Shown here: positions 1 to 11,280 of the stretch, in pieces
Numbering within the stretch: the stretch's first letter is position 1
Layout of the letters: the number at the start of each line of letters is the position of its first letter
Assembly (NCBI GenBank): GCA_907163345.1
Contig: CAJQUN010000467.1
Coordinates: forward strand, 248,001 to 312,000
Length of the DNA stretch: 64,000 nucleotides
Origin: Haberlea rhodopensis
Taxonomy: Eukaryota > Streptophyta > Magnoliopsida > Lamiales > Gesneriaceae
Direction of reading: 5' to 3'
Program-made: the position numbers and the translations under genes
The notes under the pieces: generated by a model
The model's database searches: none
What the model was told of the DNA's origin: nothing
Seen by the model: only the letters and a program-made list of their open reading frames with translations

Positions 1-880
1 CTAAATCATTAAACTTCACTTAATTACATAATCCTTATGCTCAATATAAAAAGTCTCAAATACATGAATTAACCATCAATGCACCAATAAAAGCTCCTAA
101 AATTTTAAGGAGAAGTTTTTTTAAAATCAACATTACCGATCGATCGGTAACTCCTAATCGGTAGGTAAAACCCATATTTTTTTTTATTTTGGCTACGGCC
201 CTTTACTGATCGGTCGGTCCCACCCACCGATCGGTCGGTCGACCCTGAAACTTGAATCACCATTTTTAACACTTCAAAACCTTCCCTAATCACCCATATC
301 TCAAATAACCTTCCCTCCATCACAAACTCACAATTACATGAAGTGAAACACAAAGTAACACAAGTTTTACACCATGATCCACACATCCAACAAACCCAAC
401 AAGATTCATAATTTAACATTTAAAGCACCAAGAATAAACACTAAAACTCAAGCTCAAATTCATCCAAAACACTTGTAAAGTATGATAAAACACTTACCCC
501 GAGTTTTCTTTAACAAAAACAAAATTTGAACGCAAGTTGAGCACCAGAGGAGAGGGAGGCGATTTTAGGGCGTAATAAGGGGAAATAAAGTGATTGGGTG
601 TGAGTGATTCTTTGTGCACCTTAGCACTATCAAGACAAAACATAGCAACAATTGCACAAGTCCACTCACAAAGTTTTTAAATGCACCAAGATCCCCGTAC
701 CACATTTAAAAGCAAAATCGTCCTCAAAATCACTTCCACTATAATTTTTTTAAACTAAACTTGATTTATTCAAATTCCAGCCTCAAACCCGATTTATCAC
801 AGTTAATTCAATTATTAACATTAAATTAAAATCGAGCATCACACTATCACACGAGGAATGATGCATTTTGTGCTAATTAA
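1..880 (-). repeat. Degraded LTR-like sequence, no gene
   Basis: AT-rich DNA without a credible gene. Read on the minus strand, the stretch at about 490-640 has the same layout as the promoter-proximal part of the gypsy A LTR at 46740-46990: a 'cttaccc' or 'ctcaccc' start, then purine-rich 'gagg-agaggg-agg' text. The block also carries a palindrome quartet at 137-238, as that LTR does. I infer an old, truncated LTR of a related family. The short open frames here read through the palindromes (repeated Asp-Arg-Ser) and are not considered genes. Confidence 0.3.
137..238. repeat. Palindrome quartet, set 1 (CGATCGATCG type)
   Basis: CGATCGATCG lies at 137-146 and a decayed partner near 155-165 (CTAATCGGTAGG). 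A second pair, TGATCGGTCGG at 207-217 and CGATCGGTCGG at 228-238, follows. Start-to-start spacing is about 20 and 21 bp within pairs, and 70 bp between pairs. The same geometry recurs at 1829, 46011, 52330 and 54801. Confidence 0.75.
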
Positions 881-2214
881 TTCAAAACAAGTAAATATGG
901 GGGTTGTGAAGGTTGAATTAAACTAGGGAATTTAAAAACTATGAATTAACTACTTATGCAAGATTAAACTAAGATGAGTTAAAATATGATATGAAAGCGA
1001 TTTTGGCTTTCGGTCGACTTTACCTTGGAATTATGAATTCAATCTTCAATTCTCACTGAAATATTCAATTTTTATTTGAGCTATTTATCATTGGAGAATT
1101 AACTTCTATCTCACTTTATGCCTAGTTAAAATAGCTCAAGCATTCAAAGTTAACCCGCATCGATTAATCAATCAAAACAACAACAAATAAAATTAATATT
1201 ATCGATATCATTCCAAAGTAGTAAGAATGATAAAACCTAGACAACATAATCCAAACGTCTATATTTAATCTAGTCAAGTGTTTTCCGTAAGAATTTAACA
1301 ACACCAACAACAGACAATCATTAATCTTAGTTGCTTCAAAGGTCAAGGATTATATGTAAAATCATTAGATGGCCAATCTTATAATCAAACACAACAATCA
1401 TGACAATAAATCATAGAAAATACTCTTGATACTCAATAAAAATCAATAAAAGAACATGAATCTCATGAAAAACATAAATTCCAAGGTTTTGTCTTCATCA
1501 ACCAAGAATCAAAAGTGTTTAGCCACTCATGACTAAATCAAAACAATCAAAATCTAATCTAAAAACATAAATAAAAAGCAAAGTAGAAGAATTACTAAAG
1601 GGTAACACAATTCCAGAGCTCCACTCCATCCCGTGCCTTTACATTTTCAAATCTTCTTCAACAATTGAAAGAAAGATTATTCTAAAATCTAAAACTAATG
1701 TCTAAGGTCTTCATTCTGAGTTGCGAGGCTTCGGTTCGAGTTATAGGAGTTGGGAGGCTGGTAGATTGGTAAAAATCTATCCATAGATGGTAAAACTCGA
1801 GTTTCCATAAAATTCAGGATTCTTGGACCGATCGATCGGTCATCACCGGACGATCGATCGGTAGTATTTTTTTTTCCAAAATTTTTGGGCGAGCGATCGA
1901 TCGCTCTAAACTTCGCGATCAATTGGTAGGACGCTTTTTTTGTTTTTTGAAAACTCTCCGCGAGGTGTGATGGGTCACGCTTCGGGGCGATCTATCGCGA
2001 GCCTTTGTCCTTTTTATGCATTTTCTTGGCCTACTTTGATTCATTATCAACTCCAATGCATTTCTTGGTCCTTATTCACCATTATTAACTTGATTTCTTT
2101 TATTTCACCTACCTTCACACAAATATACAATTAGGTAGCATATGCATCAATTTAATCATTAAAATACACTCAATCATAGACAATTACACGCACTATATGT
2201 ATATATTTATAGCC
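881..2214 (-). repeat. Probable LTR-derived sequence, reverse orientation
   Basis: No gene is supported. Composition and word order on the minus strand loosely resemble the solo LTR at 51927-53600: a palindrome quartet, then a long tract with 'gaattcataattcc'-like text and a run of short AT-rich words. The similarity is by eye and weak. ORFs of 60-75 codons here have no recognisable domain. Confidence 0.3.
1829..1925. repeat. Palindrome quartet, set 2
   Basis: CGATCGATCG occurs at 1829-1838, 1851-1860 and 1894-1903, with a decayed fourth site CGATCAATTG at 1916-1925. Spacing is 22, 43 and 22 bp. A fifth relative, CGATCTATCG, lies at 1988-1997. Flanks extend the symmetry, for example GACC before and GGTC after the first site. 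Confidence 0.8.
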
Positions 2215-3426
2215 ACATCAAGTATTGTGGTTAAATCTCAATAAAATGCTAGACAATAGACTGCTAAGGTGAATATTGCGACAAGGGTCTACTTGACTTG
2301 CGACTATTAATTGATAGCAAAGTGCAAGTAACCTACAGAATTTAACAAGGTAGATAGCTGGACTAATGATAATACAGTCAACTAAAGGTAAGAAACAATG
2401 TAAATTGCATAAAGTAAATGACACAAGATTTGTTTCCGGATGTTCGAAGCACAATGCTTCTATGTCGCCCCTTCTTTCTTTGCAGGAAGGTTCACTAGAA
2501 GAATTTGGTTTACACTACCCACTTAGGCTAATACAACACAGATAGCATAAACTCCTAGCTCACAGAGATCATAAAGTTTTACAAAGATTCAGAACTGAGT
2601 ATTTATAATACAATGATTTCCTAACACTCTGTATCTCAAAAGATAGATGTAAACAATGAAGTGTCAATTGCTTTTATTTGAGCAGCAGACTTTGTCCAAG
2701 ATCTTCAAGATCACGTGGAAAGCTTTTGGTTAATTGCTTTTATTTGAGCAGCAGACTTTGTCCAAGATCTTCAAGATCACGTGGAAAGCTTTTGGCTGCT
2801 CTTTTATGATTCTGGATCTTTCAGTAAAGCATTTGAATATGATTGCCGAAAGCTTTGAGAAAATATTGAATGTTGAAAAGTTGTTTTCTCAATCTGTCTC
2901 TGACGTATTTATAGACCAAAAAAATCCGACGACAACTTTCTAAATATGGATTGAGATACGCTGATTCTACGGTCATATAAGTGTCCAATATTCCTTTTGT
3001 CTTCTTTCCAAATGCGTTAACAACAACAAGTTTTCTGACGCGTTTGGTGGCACTGTAGAGTAGTACAATTTTCAGTGTACTATATGTCAGATCGGTCTGA
3101 CAACTCTATTGGATTTCCAAATAACTTAGTCTACTGGACTAAGGTTTGCTGACTTCTCGAAATGACGTAGTCTACTTGACTGATGTCTGCTGATCTCCTG
3201 AAAGCGGTAGTCCACTGAAGTAAGGTCCACTGACCAAGTCTACTGGACACAACTTCTTCCGGTAGACTATGCTGGCAAAAATTCTACTGGACAAGTTTAT
3301 TCTAATTGAGCGGTAGACTCTACTAGTTGAGCGGTAGACTTCTTTGAATAAGTTTACTGAAGTCAACTGAAGAGAGTAGGGTGGCAGTATCTTTTGTAAT
3401 CACCAAAACTTTAGAAATATTCCAAC
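2215..3426. other. Intergenic, no gene seen
   Basis: Moderately AT-rich sequence without a gene. It includes a 66-bp tandem duplication (2666-2797). A tract at about 3060-3370 has the words GTCTACTGG or GTAGAC recurring in both orientations, which could fold back locally. The right edge runs into a copia LTR relic, so part of this block may be the older portion of that LTR. Confidence 0.4.
2666..2797. repeat. 66-bp tandem duplication (2 copies)
   Basis: The 66-bp unit beginning AATTGCTTTTATTTGAGC at 2666 is repeated immediately from 2732. The copies look almost identical by eye, which suggests a recent duplication. It contains GATCTTCAAGATC, a small palindrome. No coding role is seen. Confidence 0.9.
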
Positions 3427-3660
3427 ATAAATATTATCACAGACCATAGGTAATGTCGAGTTAATGACATTCTCGTAACTTGGGTATCTTTGATGTATTG
3501 CTAGATATCGCTTATTGTTTGTGACATAAATTAAGATTTATATCACCGATATTACAGGATTCTAACGGGTTGCACAAAAATTTTAAATAGAATAATGGAG
3601 ATAAATTCATTTGATGAATTAAATAAATTAGGAAGAGTTCTGTTTTTTTTTTTAGCATTG
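3427..3660 (+). mobile_element. Diverged copia LTR relic
   Basis: The order of words here follows the copia 1 LTR at about 28480-28690: 'tatgtcgag' with 'gacattc', then 'ttgctagaca' (here 'ttgctagata'), 'taacataaa', 'attacaagatcc', 'cgggtcgcacaaaa', 'gatgaatta' and 'aagaagagt'. The resemblance is clear but well below that among the young copies, so this is an old fragment of the same LTR family without its ends. Confidence 0.65.
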
Positions 3661-4287
3661 GGGAGGGAATTTTGTGTGTTACTTAGGTCTCGAAATAGAG
3701 ACCTGACAATCATTTTGACAACTGTCTTGTTGTCATTTAGGAAGAGTTCTATTCAAAAGAAAATGCGAAGTTACCATATATATATATATGCACAATATTG
3801 TATCTGCATTTAATTATGGAGAGTCATAATTAAGGAGAAATCAGATACTTACTAATATATATATATATATATATATTTTTTATTATTATTATTATTATTA
3901 TATATATCTTATAAAGTATGGGGATGCTAGAGAAACCAACTTGGTGAAACTTTTTTCAAAACCCCAAAATTACCCTTCAAACTCCCTCTTTTTCACTTTT
4001 GTGTTTCACTTTTTTAAACTTCAAATTTACTCCAACCACTCAATTTTTCATGATTTTCACACTCATATTAACAAAGTTGACAATACGTTAAATGACTGCA
4101 AAGCCCGTGCTAATTTAGATAACAAAATAACATCAAAAAATACATTGGAGGTAGAGGGTATTAAACTACAAATCAATTTGGGAAAAAAATATTGCATCCC
4201 AAAAGCCCAAATTAAAAAAAATTATAATTATCTTACCACTATAAAAAAAATATTTTATATGCACACAACGCTTGCAAATGATGACTA

Positions 4288-4288
<1 letters not shown>

Positions 4289-4326
<38 letters not shown>
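4289..4326. repeat. (TA)n microsatellite
   Basis: About 19 uninterrupted TA units. Similar tracts lie at 3855-3876, 15683-15703 and 17621-17646. Confidence 0.95.
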
Positions 4327-4330
<4 letters not shown>

Positions 4331-4954
4331 CGCACATGTGTGTTGTGTAGAGTTTCAGCCATGACAAAAGTTTGAGCCGCACATAAAAACTTAGCAGACT
4401 TTGATAAGCCGAAAAAAAGTGTAGCCATTCTTCGTTTCTTATTGAAACTTTTCGAGGCTAGTACCTTGAAAATTTTGATATCCCTTTTATGATTTGTCTG
4501 TGTGGATATCTTAGACGTTTTGATCATGACTCGTGGACTTGTGGATATCTTAGACGTTTTGATCATAACTCGTTGACGGTTTCGTTCGGCAATTTGTATC
4601 AAACACGTTACAGAGGTATAAATTCTAAACATTGATTGGTTACAACTTCATATAGACCCTGTATAGAATCCGAATTTGTTTTAAATTCTGTTGCGTGTTG
4701 CTATTGGATTCCCTACATTAAATGCAACCTTAACATTTTAAAAACCACAATAGAACTTCCTACTACTTTATTATTGGTTTAGTCATATATCGATCTTGTT
4801 TCACACAAGCTCTTAAATTTATAATTACAGCATATAATACATTACACATATTGTCGCTCGTCGTTTGCTTTTTGATAACTATTTATGTCATACATTGTGA
4901 TAATGAGCCTCACAATAATTTATTTGGAACCAACCCATTACTTTCCTTTTTTTT

Positions 4955-5160
4955 ATGATGGGAACCCGCAACTGCTACCTTTTGCAAGTTGACACAATAT
5001 CAAGCAAAACACCCGAGAAAGGTAAACCGCACTAGGCGAGATTGGTGCGACATTCTCGATCGAGAAGTATTGGAAGGATGAATCAAACTCGTGACTAAAG
5101 GTCTCCGCACTCACCAACTCCATCAACTCGGTCACCCCCTGATAGGCGAACCAGCCTCTT
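4955..5160 (-). mobile_element. Possible SINE relic
   Basis: The text has the character of a common plant tRNA-derived SINE in reverse orientation: a 'gatgggaaccc' start, 'ggtaaaccgcact', 'gcgacattctcg' and 'aaactcgtgac', which resembles a degraded pol III B-box context. No target duplication or poly-A tail was located. Low confidence. Confidence 0.35.
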
Positions 5161-5181
5161 ACTTGTTATGGGATCCGTGGT

Positions 5182-5225
5182 TCATGCTCCAGTGGGAGTA
5201 GTAGAGCACTCCCGATGGAGCATGA
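5182..5225. repeat. Imperfect 18-bp hairpin
   Basis: An 18-nt arm at 5182-5199 (TCATGCTCCAGTGGGAGT) is complementary to 5208-5225 at 16 of 18 positions, with an 8-nt loop. It could be the tip of a small foldback element. No flanking duplication was identified. Confidence 0.8.
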
Positions 5226-7260
5226 CCCTAATTTTTAAGTGTTCTCTTATTTACATTTTCATTTCTGAATCAACCAAGTAGTCACACTCTTGTTTTCTAT
5301 CTTCAATGATAATTTTAGAAAGAATTACTTAATATCTCGTCAAATATTTTTCTACATTCGAGACTCCATAAAATTTATTAAAATATAGGACACATCAACT
5401 TCTATCTTGATGGATAGATCAGGTGAATTTTTATACTTATTCGGGAGTAGAAATCCACATACTCTCATAATCTTTGGATTACGTGGGTCCCATACTTTCT
5501 AGTGAGACCGATTTCGTATAATGGATCAAGGATAAAGAGCTTGTGGGGAATTTTTTTTTTTTTAAGGAATATAAAATGAGAAGGATACACGCCATCTTCT
5601 TGATTTTTGTAGAGAACCATTTATTAATTTGATGATTGGTTAGTGTTGGAAAAATTGGTTTTGATAACCATATTAGATCGAAAACTATAGCACCATGTGT
5701 CGAATACAAAAATGATCTAGATAGATGGAATATATCGTCATAGTATTTGAATTTCTCAAAATAAATACCTTTTGAATGAGAAAATTAATGCCAAAAATGT
5801 ATCAAATGGATGAAATATAGTTGATTTTGTATAGACTATAATTGTCCCACATTGGGAATGATAATAGAGGACACTTGGCACTTATACTATTAAAAAAAAA
5901 TTATACATATAGCTGTTTTTTGGTTCGCTATGATGGCTTGACTACTGTAGAGTTATGTCTTGGTTTGAGTTTTAAACCTTGTTGGTTTGCCTTGAACTTT
6001 GAGCTATGATCTGGCATAATGTTTGAGCTAGATGAGTCCTTAAATTAGGATCAAACTACTAGTTGATAGGAAGGGAGTAAGAGTGAAATAGTCTCAACGA
6101 AATGGACGTATGTCTCTGTCTCAAACCCAAAACTAGGTGCATATTCTGCATAAGGAAAGTAGCTAAACTCACTTGCACAATGATTTTCATAGAGTTACCA
6201 ATCACAAGCATGAGAGTTATAAGAAGAGTTCAACTAGTCTACTAACTTATTTTATTAGTGCAAAGATAGTTGAGGGTAAGTTGTAAGGACCCCCTTAGCC
6301 CTTAACCCCTGATTAGTGTATTAACCACTATGTGTGGCACATGCTTTCAATAAAAAGTCAATCGGGAAGCTCAGATGATACTTTACCATTGAATGGCAAT
6401 TACAAAATTTCCTTTAATACTCAATATCATAAGATCATCAGCCTATCAACAAATAGACTCATATGTTCGCCCTTTACCATCCCCTTGGTGCCACTTTTTA
6501 CATTGTGGGCTTTTATAAAAATTTGGGCAGAGTCTCCCCATAAATAGAGCTATCCCGAAATAAAAGCACAACACATAACATAATTCCCGGCCAGGGAAAA
6601 CATAATACTCATCAGAATACAGCAATACCAAGTAAATTCCCAGCCAGGGAAGACACCACACATATGATAACAAAAGTGGGTTTCAACACCCACATAATAC
6701 ACCAATGTCTCTCATATCATTAGCAATTCTACCCTTAATTGCATGCAACATAGAATGACAGAGAGAAAGGCTCATGCCTTTATATACAATCCATATACAA
6801 GTATAATCGTGCTCACATGCGAGCATCATGAATATGTATATAACTCTTAGGTGTATATAAGTACTCTATACGATACCGTGCTCCATCAAGCCCTGGTACC
6901 ACGATCCTGGGAGTACATCCAATCAACAGCTCGAGCTCATCTCCAAAGCCATCGATGTACCTGTTCACCTGCCCCAACAGAGACAGCCCCCAACGGGGTG
7001 AGCATACCAATGCACAAAATCCCATAATCACAGTAATGAAATTCATAATTTACAACAAAAGTAAATACTAATGAATTTTAAATGATACTCCCTGGATGGC
7101 AACGTCCTCATCCGGATTCCGTGTACTGTCCCTGTTCTCACAATCATCAAACTCATCAAATCTCAAAAATCAGTAAATCAACACATTGATTAACCCATCG
7201 CATGCCTAATTCTCGAGTATCAATAGATAGTGATTCCAAATTCATTATACATGCAAATAT

Positions 7261-7424
7261 AGATATCTCAATATCTAATACTGATTTCACAACCCCGCTA
7301 TCAATCACAGATAGCTCAAATGCCTAGCATTTATTTTACCAATCCTTCATTATACCTAGACATCTCAAATGTCTTATAATGAATACATGATTTTACGATC
7401 ATCCTCAGGCATCTCAAATGCCCT
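7261..7424 (-). repeat. Hairpin array with constant CTCAA loop
   Basis: Successive perfect stems: AGATAT/ATATCT at 7261-7276 (loop CTCA), GCTATC/GATAGC at 7297-7315, AAATGC/GCATTT at 7318-7332, AGACAT/ATGTCT at 7358-7374 (loop CTCAA) and GGCAT/ATGCC at 7408-7422 (loop CTCAA). The AGACAT hairpin is extended by TTCATTATA at 7346-7354 pairing with TATAATGAA at 7375-7383. Stems differ while the CTCA(A) loop is shared by three of them. The right LTR repeats the array at about 13701-13864, with one stem damaged (gataac for gatagc). Confidence 0.8.
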
Positions 7425-7626
7425 GCAATAGTTATATAAACCCAGTACCCCTTATATCTTGTAAGAGTTATCCTACTCTAGTGTCACGCACGCTACAAGC
7501 GGCGATATCAAGATTTGGTCGTTCCTTGGCTATATCAACATATATATATAACCATACGCACAATATTCAATGCAATCAAAAATACCTTATGCATTTCACA
7601 ATGCTCTAATATATATAGTAATGCTC

Positions 7627-7641
7627 GTACGTCGCACGTAC
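7627..7641. repeat. GTACG...CGTAC stem shared by three LTR families
   Basis: GTACG, loop TCGCA, CGTAC. The equivalent positions in gypsy A (45829-45845 and 54619-54635) and B (59628-59644) read GTACGT, loop CGCTT or CTCTT, ACGTAC, each followed by CTT or CTTT. The right copy of C near 14067-14080 has lost one pair (ATACG). Confidence 0.8.
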
Positions 7642-10600
7642 CTTAAATCTCCGAAGTCCGAGCCAAACCTTGCTCGAGTTCCATGCCCCGAGGAACGATG
7701 TGCTAACACGATAAATAATTCACAATTATTTACGAACATGTAACCCATGCTCAAGCACACCTATAACCCTCAAAATATTGTCAACACACGACAATTAACC
7801 TTTAAAAAGACCCGGGGCAGGGTACATGCAGGGAGGGAAACAAATGAGACAATATCGAAAATTGTTCAAGAACACCCTACAAATTTTCGAACCCTAAACT
7901 CACAAATCGAACCCAATTAAACACCATAATTCATCTAAAATGTGAATTAAACCATCAATAGCAAGAATCATCACCCTTGCCAAAAACCCCCAATTTTCGA
8001 ACTCAAAGCCCTTAAATTCGAACCCAATTCTTTAAATTCGAACACAATAATTCACAAAAAGGCAGGGGAATACATCACAAGCATGGAAAAGGGGTAAGGA
8101 AGGTTACCCATACGAAGATCGGAAGGAAAATCTACCGAAATCGAAGAACCCTAGAATTTGGGGATCGACGCATTCCTGTAAAATTCGAACTCAAATCGCG
8201 ACTAAACCTCGAATTGCCGGTGTAGAAAGGAGCGCCTGGACGAGACGAAGCCACCGGTGGGTCGGACGCGCCGAACGGCGGCCGGACGGCGGCGGGCGCA
8301 CCGCTTTTGTGCGCGGGGGCTGGGGGCGACGGGATACGGGCGACGCGGGAGAGAGAAGGGAAAGTGGGGCTGAAATGATTTTTCCAATTAAAATCTCGGG
8401 TTCAACTGGTATTTATAGCAAAAATACCCCGAAATACTAATAGCCCCACAAATACATCATGATTCATTAAAAATCATCTGTTTTCAAAAATTCTCTCTCT
8501 AACTCCAAAACCCCCTACCGGTGCCCACACAAAGCACCCCAGATCCCGAGATACATCAAAAACCCAACTCTTAGGTTTTACACCGTAATGAGAATACAAT
8601 CTCAACCTCTGGATCCAAAGATCTCAACTACCCAAATAAACGAGCCCAGAAGGTCCAACACCGTGATTAAACTCCAAATCGCCACGTAAAACAACTTTAG
8701 GGGTTATTAACACTCAGGGATTAACATCTATAATCCCTGGTCATCACAATATCCCCCACTAAAAGAATTTCGTCCTCGAAATTAACACCGGTGTATCACA
8801 TAACACCCAGGCTACACAACAACATGAAGCCAGAACCTCGATTCTTGACCATAACAGAATCGTATTAATAAACGCGAGGGTACCTACCTCGCACCAAACT
8901 CTGAAACAAAGCGACTTACCAAAACCAACATATCACCCAGGAGGCAAAGCGTACCTCGATGCGGGTCATCCCAAAAGTCAGTCCCTCATGACTGTAAAAC
9001 AACCAATACTTACGACTGTAGATCGGACAGTCATCCTTAGTTCTAATACAACTTAGTAAGAACGCATCATAAATGACACCTCAACCGTGAGAACGTTGAC
9101 CTCGTGTCAAACTCTGGAGTAAAATAGACTTCCAAATCCATCATAACGTCAAAGAGCGTCAGTACAGCTCAACGCTAATAATCCAAAAGCAGTTAGTCAA
9201 CTGAAACTGCAAGGATTCGAATCGCTCCCGATTCTATCGTAGATATCATCCAGTGACATCTTTACTATGACTCACGATGTCTAACACACATCATTACGAG
9301 GAAAACACTAGCATTCCGCGGTATATTCATACCAGGCCTGGTTCCCGCTATACAGACCACCTCCATCCAAGGAGCAGTTGCACCCTCTGCAACTCGGATC
9401 GGGCAACTCACGGCCACCGATCCACACAAAAGACATCTCACGAGATGTCCACCTCCGGATATCCCAAGAACCACATCCTGGTCATAAATAAACAACCGAG
9501 GCTCCACAGAGTTTCAAATTTGAAAGGACATGCAATAAACCCATTGCATCCTCAACGTTTGTGTCGTCAGCGACACCCAACAAATCCGAAATTCCTGCCA
9601 TCCCTTGATAATCCTAGGATTTAACAATCCAAACTTGGGAAGGCTATCGCATAACTCGAAGGAAAACACCAACAAGGGAAATACCTTAACCCACACAAGA
9701 TAATTTCTCCTCAAAGGGAGTCAACTAACTTCACGATTGTTCCTCATAATTATCGTGTCATGGAGATTCCCAATCTCAAGGTGTTCCATATCTCTCATCA
9801 GAGATTTAACCATCCTAAAATAGCATAACTCTATGCTTGACAGAAAGGAAATCAATAACTGGCATCCGTATACTCACCAGTATACCTGCCTAAGCACTGA
9901 CATCGCATGCATACTCAATGCACTTGGCTCGGGTATCTAAAACCTACCCCTAAGCCCCAAACACAACCGTCAATTCTGAGTCATTCCCTACCCAGTGGAG
10001 AACGATAATCGACGATCAACAACACGGTGTGATTCCCAAAATCAACACCACATGTACCAACTCACCGAATCTTTCAAAGATTCCCAAATAGGTATAATAC
10101 TACCTCCTTCCTCACAAGGGAAGTGCCATCGAACTCGAGATCCACAAGTCTCGAACCACCGTTCGGAAAAACTGCATACAATAACACCCATTGCATCCCA
10201 AATACACGGTTTCCCTCATATCGAGTCAATAACGACCTGATGACTCTCTTGTTGGTACTCCAACATCATGAGCTATCCCAGACAAGTCTCACCAAGATTA
10301 AACATAAACGTATACACGTTTCAGTGAGGCATGCACAACCTCAACCTCAAATGACGTGGTGACTACTAGAGTCCACCACAATCCACATCGTATCACCTTA
10401 CGATTTGCCAAACTTGGTTCCAACGAACAGTGTAACGGCTCTAGCAAGCCCCTCATGGTGCTACACACACGCGGCAGACAACCTAGTCTCTGCCTCTTTA
10501 GGTTTACCTCAAACCTACCAACAAGACCGACGTTTCCGCACGGCATACCATACTGTGGGAAGAAAATCAATAGAGTAGTGGGTCTTTACCCAACCTTCCT

Positions 10601-11280
10601 CTAATGCCTAAACACCCTGGACACTCCAGTGTCCCTATGTACTTAACATAACCTGATCCTACTCCCTTAGGACCCATCCTACACCTTCAATGGTGGTGTG
10701 ACCATGTCTGTCACATGTCACATCGACAGAAAGCGAGTAATTTCCTCCATGATTACTCCTGTCGTCAAATCACATGGCCAAAAGCCATTCCAACGAGCAT
10801 ACCTCAAGGGTATCACCACTCGTAATATGATTACCCCAAACATAAGCTGCGGTACGATCACATGTACAGCGCATCCATCCATTCCTCGAGCAACCCGCTC
10901 GGTATAAGGGCCACGTCAATCGGTGACGCACACACCACCTTGTGCTCGGTACTGGCACCCAAGGCATACCACTGAATACGTATTCTCAACATATTGTTCA
11001 TCGTAACGATGATGCATGTCTAATAAGACATCTCCTACACCATCGTCATCGTCATCCTGTGACGACACATGCCAACTCATGGCATCTAAGGCATTGCCAA
11101 CTAGTGACGATACATGTCAACAATGACATCTAAACAACCCAGTCAACTCGTGACGGTCCATGTACATCAGCGTATGTTATCCACCATCATGCTAGTAAAA
11201 TAGGCATAATAAAACATGTATATCAACGCATGCCAGCTACAATAAAGCTAATAGAATAGCAATATCTCATACCTCATCGC

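Larger units (their letters stand above)
3661..6276. other. Intergenic, AT-rich, no gene seen
   Basis: No gene is supported. Contents noted are an AT-dinucleotide tract (about 3855-3876) followed by a TTA tract (3880-3901), a long TA tract (4289-4326), a SINE-like relic near 4955-5160 and a long hairpin at 5182-5225. Small open frames in this block lack domains and are partly built from the TA microsatellite. Confidence 0.6.
6282..8748 (-). repeat. Element C 3' LTR (left)
   Basis: 2467 bp, TG...CA ends. On the minus strand a TATA box (CTATAAAT) lies at 8411-8418, followed by a GC-rich tract at about 8240-8350 (G-rich on the plus strand). Next comes the stem GTACG...CGTAC at 7627-7641, then an array of short hairpins with CTCAA loops at 7261-7424. 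Confidence 0.92.

Noticed and set aside
105..419. Open frames with repeated Asp-Arg-Ser (also near 1695, 15813, 45937, 52234, 54727)
   Set aside because: They are translations of CGATCGATCG palindromes and lie in LTR-like sequence.
3941..4288. 115-codon open frame before a TA tract
   Set aside because: AT-rich composition with no domain and no gene-like context; its end is set by the microsatellite border.
5845..5900. TCCCACATTGGGA resembling the upstream element of plant snRNA or 7SL genes
   Set aside because: No properly spaced TATA and no snRNA or 7SL sequence follows; the motif is also common in retroelements.
8202..8387. Arg/Pro-rich 61-codon frame in the GC-rich block of the C LTR
   Set aside because: Explained by base composition; the equivalent frame differs in the other LTR.
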